Origin: Gentiana macrophylla
Taxonomy: Eukaryota; Streptophyta; Magnoliopsida; Gentianales; Gentianaceae
NCBI GenBank assembly: GCA_026214975.1
Contig: CM047805.1
Coordinates: 110,789,845-110,853,844, forward strand
Direction: 5' to 3'
DNA length: 64,000 nt
Both the position numbers and the translations under genes were made by a program. Below are positions 60,001-64,000 of this stretch, one piece after another; within the stretch, counting starts at the first letter, position 1, and the number at the start of each line of letters is the position of its first letter. The notes below the pieces were generated by a model. The model worked only from the letters and a program-made list of their open reading frames with translations. It ran no database searches and had not been told where the DNA came from.

Positions 60001-62465
60001 TTGCATTACCTTTCTCTGCAGTCGACTACTCTTAAGGAAAACATAATTTCTTCTTCCTGTTCAAATTCTCAGTTTGGTCTGTGAGGGTCTGTTTAAAAAT
60101 GAGAGCTTTCGTATTAATTCGTAATCAAATGAGAAATTTCAGTTATAATGTTGTTGGGCTTGCATTGGGTAGCACTTCGAATAAAGTGGGTGTTGTGTAT
60201 TGTGAGGAGAAAAGCAAGAGAAAAGTATTTTAATTTATTTACATCAGGAAAGTTATGAAAGAAATGGTGTGAATAAAGTGGAATAACTCCTTTCAAAACA
60301 CACCCTAAAATGGTTCATTTTGGTGTGGGTGGGTGGAATTTCATGTGTTCTTTTATTCATATCACCCTCAGATTGAGCATAGGCATTCATTTTTGAATAA
60401 TACTGTGAAGTTTTTGTGCCCTATTGTACAGCTAATTTTCTTTGATTCGTTACTGGAATCAACGTTTACAATGAGAAATTGTGAAGTTGCTGGTCTTGTT
60501 TACTGTCTCTATTTTACAGCTTATTCAGTATTTAGAATTCCTTAGAGCATTTCTCTTATTCTTTGACAATACTCTATTGATCGACAAATTTGTTTAACTG
60601 ACCACAAAGCTGTTTTCAAAATCTATCCTGCCAAGAAAATAGCATGAAATTTGAGCACATCATGTTGGAGTTGTTGCCTTTTTCTTTTGCTTTATAATCT
60701 CGTTTGTTTTAGTCTCCTTTGCCTATATCTCTTTAAGAATTAAACTCTAACGTTCCACCTTCTTTACATTTTGGTGAACTTAATTTTCCTCCTTTCAGGG
60801 GACACCAATGATGCTCATGGGGGATGAATATGGCCATACTCGCTATGGGAATAACAACAGTTATGGACATGACAGTGCTCTTAATCATTTCCAATGGAAA
60901 CAAGTATGATTTGATATTTCATTGCCATGAGTAATTTTTCTTGTAGGAAGTACAACTAAAGGCATGAATTGTAATGTAAACAGTTGGAGGAAAAGAGGAA
61001 GGATCACCTCCGGTTTTTTTCAGAAGTCATAAAGTTTCGCCATCACCATGCAGTCTTTGGGAGAGAGAATTTTATTGACCAGGTAATATTTTTGGTGCTT
61101 TTTTTTTCTTGGTCTCTGATGTCATTTCTTGTGATAGCCTTGAGAGCAAGGCTCTCTACTCCTTTTGTTTGTCCACCTCTCTCTTTCTTTTTCTCTACTA
61201 AACCTCTTTAAGTGTAAAATGTCTGTGTCTTACCATACGGGTTCATTGTAGAGCTAATCTTGGGATTTGCTATATGGTGGATAGAGCCATGAGTTGATGA
61301 TGATGATTTTGAGCTTTTCTTTAGCTGCTCTGCAAATGATATCCAATGAATATGAAATAATAAAATATATGCTTGATGCTTTTTGGATTATTTCGCTGCT
61401 CTGCTAGTAAAGACCCTTGAATACTGAGTTAAAACTGATGCTTCACGTCGTGGGGCATTGGTATTACCAGGGCAATTTATCACACACCACTTTTTCATCC
61501 TCATGCATTTTGCCTTGGCAATACCAAATATTGCCTTGGCAATAATGCTAGCCCAACGTCGTGCTGTTCCTCAAAATGTTTGGTTGATGAATGATGGGAA
61601 CAGTATTTTATACTTTTTAAGTTATTTTCCTTGTATGTAGAGCGAGGTGACTTGGCACGAGGACAGCTGGGATAATCCTGAGAGCAAATTCCTGGCGTTT
61701 ACGTAAGGATTCTGAATTCCATTTATATTATTGGCGCTACCTAGAAGTCAGTATAGAATAGCATGTTCAATATAAAATATTATGATGGTCCGTTATACTA
61801 TATTTCTAATATAGAGTATGGTAGATAAATCAGGCAGATTGAGATGGTTTTGGGAACAAAACTTGTCAAACTCATAGGAACTTTCTGCACATTGTAGGCT
61901 TCATGATGAGAATAAGGAGGATATCTACTTGGCATTCAATGCACTTGAGTATTTAAATCGAAGTTCCATTACCATCTCCGCCTGATGGAAGACAGTGGTT
62001 CAGAGTGGTTAGTTATCTTATCTCATGTTAAGAGCATTTACATCACTCAACATATTCTTGATTCTCAGAACATTTATTTTTCTAATATACAGAGTATCTA
62101 TTTATATGAAATGCATTAGAATCTCTACCGCGCATATTTTGAAGAGATTCTACAAGTAGCGCAAAATAGAGATCTTGTATTTCATGGATCTGATTTAAAG
62201 ATTGTGGTGCGAATAATTTTTGCTGTGGATTTGTATATCTATTTTACAAACTTACATCCGAGTGACGTATCAATGCAAAAGTTGTAAATGCATTTACTCT
62301 TCCTGATTCATGTAATGAATGTAATATTCTTTACCTTCATGATGGACACAGGTCGACACAAATTTGGAATCTCCAGAAGATTTCGTGGTGGAAGGAGTTG
62401 GAGGCATTGGCATAACGTATAAGATGGCACCTTATTCCTCGATTCTTCTTAAAGCAAAACTATGA
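48013..62465 (+). CDS. ISA3: Isoamylase 3, plastid starch-debranching enzyme
   Basis: GH13 isoamylase that hydrolyses alpha-1,6 branches of limit glucans in starch breakdown. Exons: 48013-48125, 48214-48346, 48451-48614, 48828-48921, 49928-50164, 50298-50402, 51676-51780, 52351-52485, 52626-52712, 53945-54002, 54806-54869, 55228-55327, 56486-56585, 57086-57137, 57587-57649, 59022-59111, 59181-59253, 59888-59967, 60799-60903, 60984-61082, 61641-61702, 61898-62007, 62352-62465. The N-terminus ([17 protein letters not shown]) looks like a transit peptide, followed by a CBM48 domain ([18 protein letters not shown]). GH13 motifs are DVVYNH (exon 9), DGFRFD with the nucleophile Asp (exon 12), AEPWD with the acid/base Glu (exon 13) and AHDG (exon 16). 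The C-terminus is SSILLKAKL. Splice phases agree throughout except exon 13, one base short near 56572, and exon 22, two bases short near 61950-61965. These break the frame as written. Confidence 0.93.
50627..51519 (+). mobile_element. TRIM retrotransposon in ISA3 intron 6
   Basis: Two direct repeats of about 165 bp, at 50627-50791 and 51353-51519, start TRTTGAGTCAGATG and end TTRYA. The left one is followed after two bases by TGGTATCAGAGC (50794-50805), the initiator-Met primer-binding site. The right one is preceded by the purine-rich 'cacggaattgcggaggcc'. The interior is about 560 bp and has no retroelement coding domain. All parts of a terminal-repeat retrotransposon in miniature are present. 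The LTRs differ at roughly one base in eight by eye, so the insertion is old. No clear target duplication. Confidence 0.85.
54073..54332 (+). mobile_element. LTR-like repeat in ISA3 intron 10
   Basis: Contains GAGTATAAATAGCG (TATA box, about 54187-54200), a polyadenylation-like AATAAAA at 54240, a pyrimidine-rich U5-like tail and an AACA end, in an order that fits a solo LTR (TGAGCCAGCACC... to ...CCTAACA). No partner copy is in the window and no target duplication was found. Confidence 0.35.
62028..62302. mobile_element. Candidate MITE in the last ISA3 intron
   Basis: The left edge 'aagagcatttacatcactc' pairs loosely with the complement of the right edge, 'aagagtaaatgcatttacaac'. The interior repeats 'gagattct' and 'gatctgattt' motifs like those at 2240-2530. 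It occupies most of the 344-bp intron. Confidence 0.4.
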
Positions 62466-64000
62466 ATCTGCTTTGAGAACTGCTGCGATGCTTGCTTCAT
62501 ATGCCAAATGAAATGATATGATACGATGAAGCAGACAGAGGCTGAATAGTATATTATGTATTGTCGACAAGAAATAACAATGTTGGAATCAGAAGTTCGT
62601 AGTCTACGCACCACCAGAAAGCAACACCAGAATAAAGAGACGTCACTTCACGCCTTCCACTCTGATGATTCCTACATGGGGCTTCTTTGTTCTAGCTACT
62701 GATTGGATTTGACGTGGTTAGGTAAGTCGATTACTCCTAAACTAGCTTTATCAAAGTTTAACGTGTTGTTAATCTTCTCAGTCTTTTTTTATTGTATGTT
62801 GCTTTTTATATCAACCATAAGATTCTTGAATCATCATGAAACTTGGGTTTTCTTGGCCATCATCAAAAAGAAAAGAAACAAGAGATTAAAAAGATGGAAA
62901 ATAAAGTTAATTTGTTTATGCCATTTTTCATTCTTTCATCCCCATTCTCATCCCAACTCTGTTTTTAGGGTTGTAATTTAAGGAATACCCTCTGTTTATA
63001 GTGTTTGCTAAAGAATCAAAATTTTCAAGTATATAAAAAGTATATCATTAAAATGCTTAAATAAGTGTTAAAATCGACTTAGGGTCTATGTAATGATGCT
63101 GAGAATGCGTGTAGCCGACTTAGGGTTTCTTTGGGCTATTTTGGGCCACCGCTGAGCGGTGGAAGGGCGGTCGTTGGGTTGGCAGATCCAAGCCCATTCT
63201 TTGCAGATCATCTCTTCTGGACCATTGTGTCCACTTTATACTCCTGGTTCGAATTCCTTCAGATTTAATTTTACTCTCAAAACCTCGACTTGATTCATTC
63301 TTTCATCCTGCTTCTCTCGATCTTGACACTTCTTCCAACGCCCTGCACAGGGCCGGCCTTCGTTTGTATTGGCGACGCCAAACACTGCCTCCCGACCGCT
63401 TTTAGTTAAAATTTTTTTTTTAAAACATACTTATTGTTAGATATTTTTCATAAATAAATATTTTGGTTATCGTTCTTATGAGTCTGCCAGACGAATTAAT
63501 GTTATCGCAACGAAGCGGGTTCGACCGCCCGTCGGTCGCGGTGGGTCGAGGGGGCGTGGCCCCTTCAGAGGGTCGAGGGGCGGCGCTAAAACCTAAATCA
63601 ATGCATGCATCGAGTTCATGAAGGATATGCATTTTTGAGATACACGCATTTTCGAACCGATATGTACTTACCATTTTGTGTAAGGGTTGCAGATGCTTTC
63701 ATCCGTGCAAGGAAAGACATCCATTCGTTTATGCAGACTTGCAACCTATAAAAAAGACATAAGTATGAAGGCGAAAATCCATAAATTTGACAACATCATT
63801 AGAAAAACTTTGAGTGTTCTCGGGTTTGATTCAAACAAGTCATTGTTTGAATCAAATGTTCTATTGTATCCTCGAAAGAGATTTTCATTTGATCCATTAG
63901 TGACAAATCGTGTTGGACAAAACATCTCTTAAAAGACAACGTTATTAACGTGTCTTGGAGTTTCTAATTCTCTCACAAATCCTAAGACTACATTTTTCCA
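62466..64000. other. ISA3 3' UTR and downstream DNA; no gene
   Basis: An AATAAA at 62631-62636 may be the ISA3 polyadenylation signal. A GC-rich block at 63480-63595 (repeated GGGTCGAGGGG and GGTCGCGG) may belong to a retroelement LTR. No coding domain is recognised to the window end. Confidence 0.4.

Overview
This window is nuclear DNA of a flowering plant, almost certainly a eudicot. The genes are split by many short GT-AG introns with AT-rich interiors, the interstitial telomere-like repeats are of the plant TTTAGGG type, and the repeats are plant classes (Athila-type Ty3/gypsy, Ty1/copia, TRIM, L1-type LINE, SINE, MITEs). I cannot name the species from sequence alone.

Layout. 1-4.8 kb: a dead F-box/LRR/FBD gene on the + strand, broken by a hAT-like element with a matching target-site duplication and by a 1.8-kb copia-type solo LTR. 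4.8-10.7 kb: no genes; a foldback MITE, a (TA)n tract, repeated GATGAACAGTA boxes, a degenerate GTTACTACA array and an interstitial telomere-like array that reverses orientation. 10.7-22.7 kb: a decayed Athila-like Ty3/gypsy element (probable 5' LTR, primer-binding site, gag, protease, RT, RNase H, integrase, then two copies of the 3' Athila ORF), cut at its right end by a second copy of the 1.8-kb solo LTR. 24.4-29.4 kb: remnants, including an RPA-like fragment on the minus strand, a LINE tail and a MITE next to a 37-base A run.

29.4-42.3 kb: a FAM91-family gene (10 coding exons, about 995 codons), whose introns carry a gypsy-type solo LTR, a nested TRIM-like remnant, an antisense LINE fragment and an antisense copia 3' end. 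42.3-48.0 kb: intergenic, with a LINE C-terminal coding region inserted in a Stowaway-like repeat, a CGGTT-rich repeat and a tRNA-derived SINE. 48.0-62.5 kb: a 23-exon isoamylase 3 (ISA3) gene for a plastid starch-debranching enzyme, with a TRIM and other repeats in its introns. 62.5-64 kb: downstream sequence without a recognised gene.

The two real genes, FAM91 and ISA3, lie in the same direction but have unrelated roles (Golgi/vesicle trafficking and starch breakdown), and nothing suggests shared function. Both reconstruct well by splice-site phase, but each carries isolated 1-2 nt deletions, mostly in short homopolymers, in otherwise conserved exons. The simplest reading is residual assembly error, with recent pseudogenisation as the alternative. 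I found no convincing new biological system. The most unusual items are the orientation-flipped telomere-like array inside a GTTACTACA repeat, a thrice-repeated paired GC palindrome in the Athila region, and a scrambled inverted repeat at 43.6 kb.
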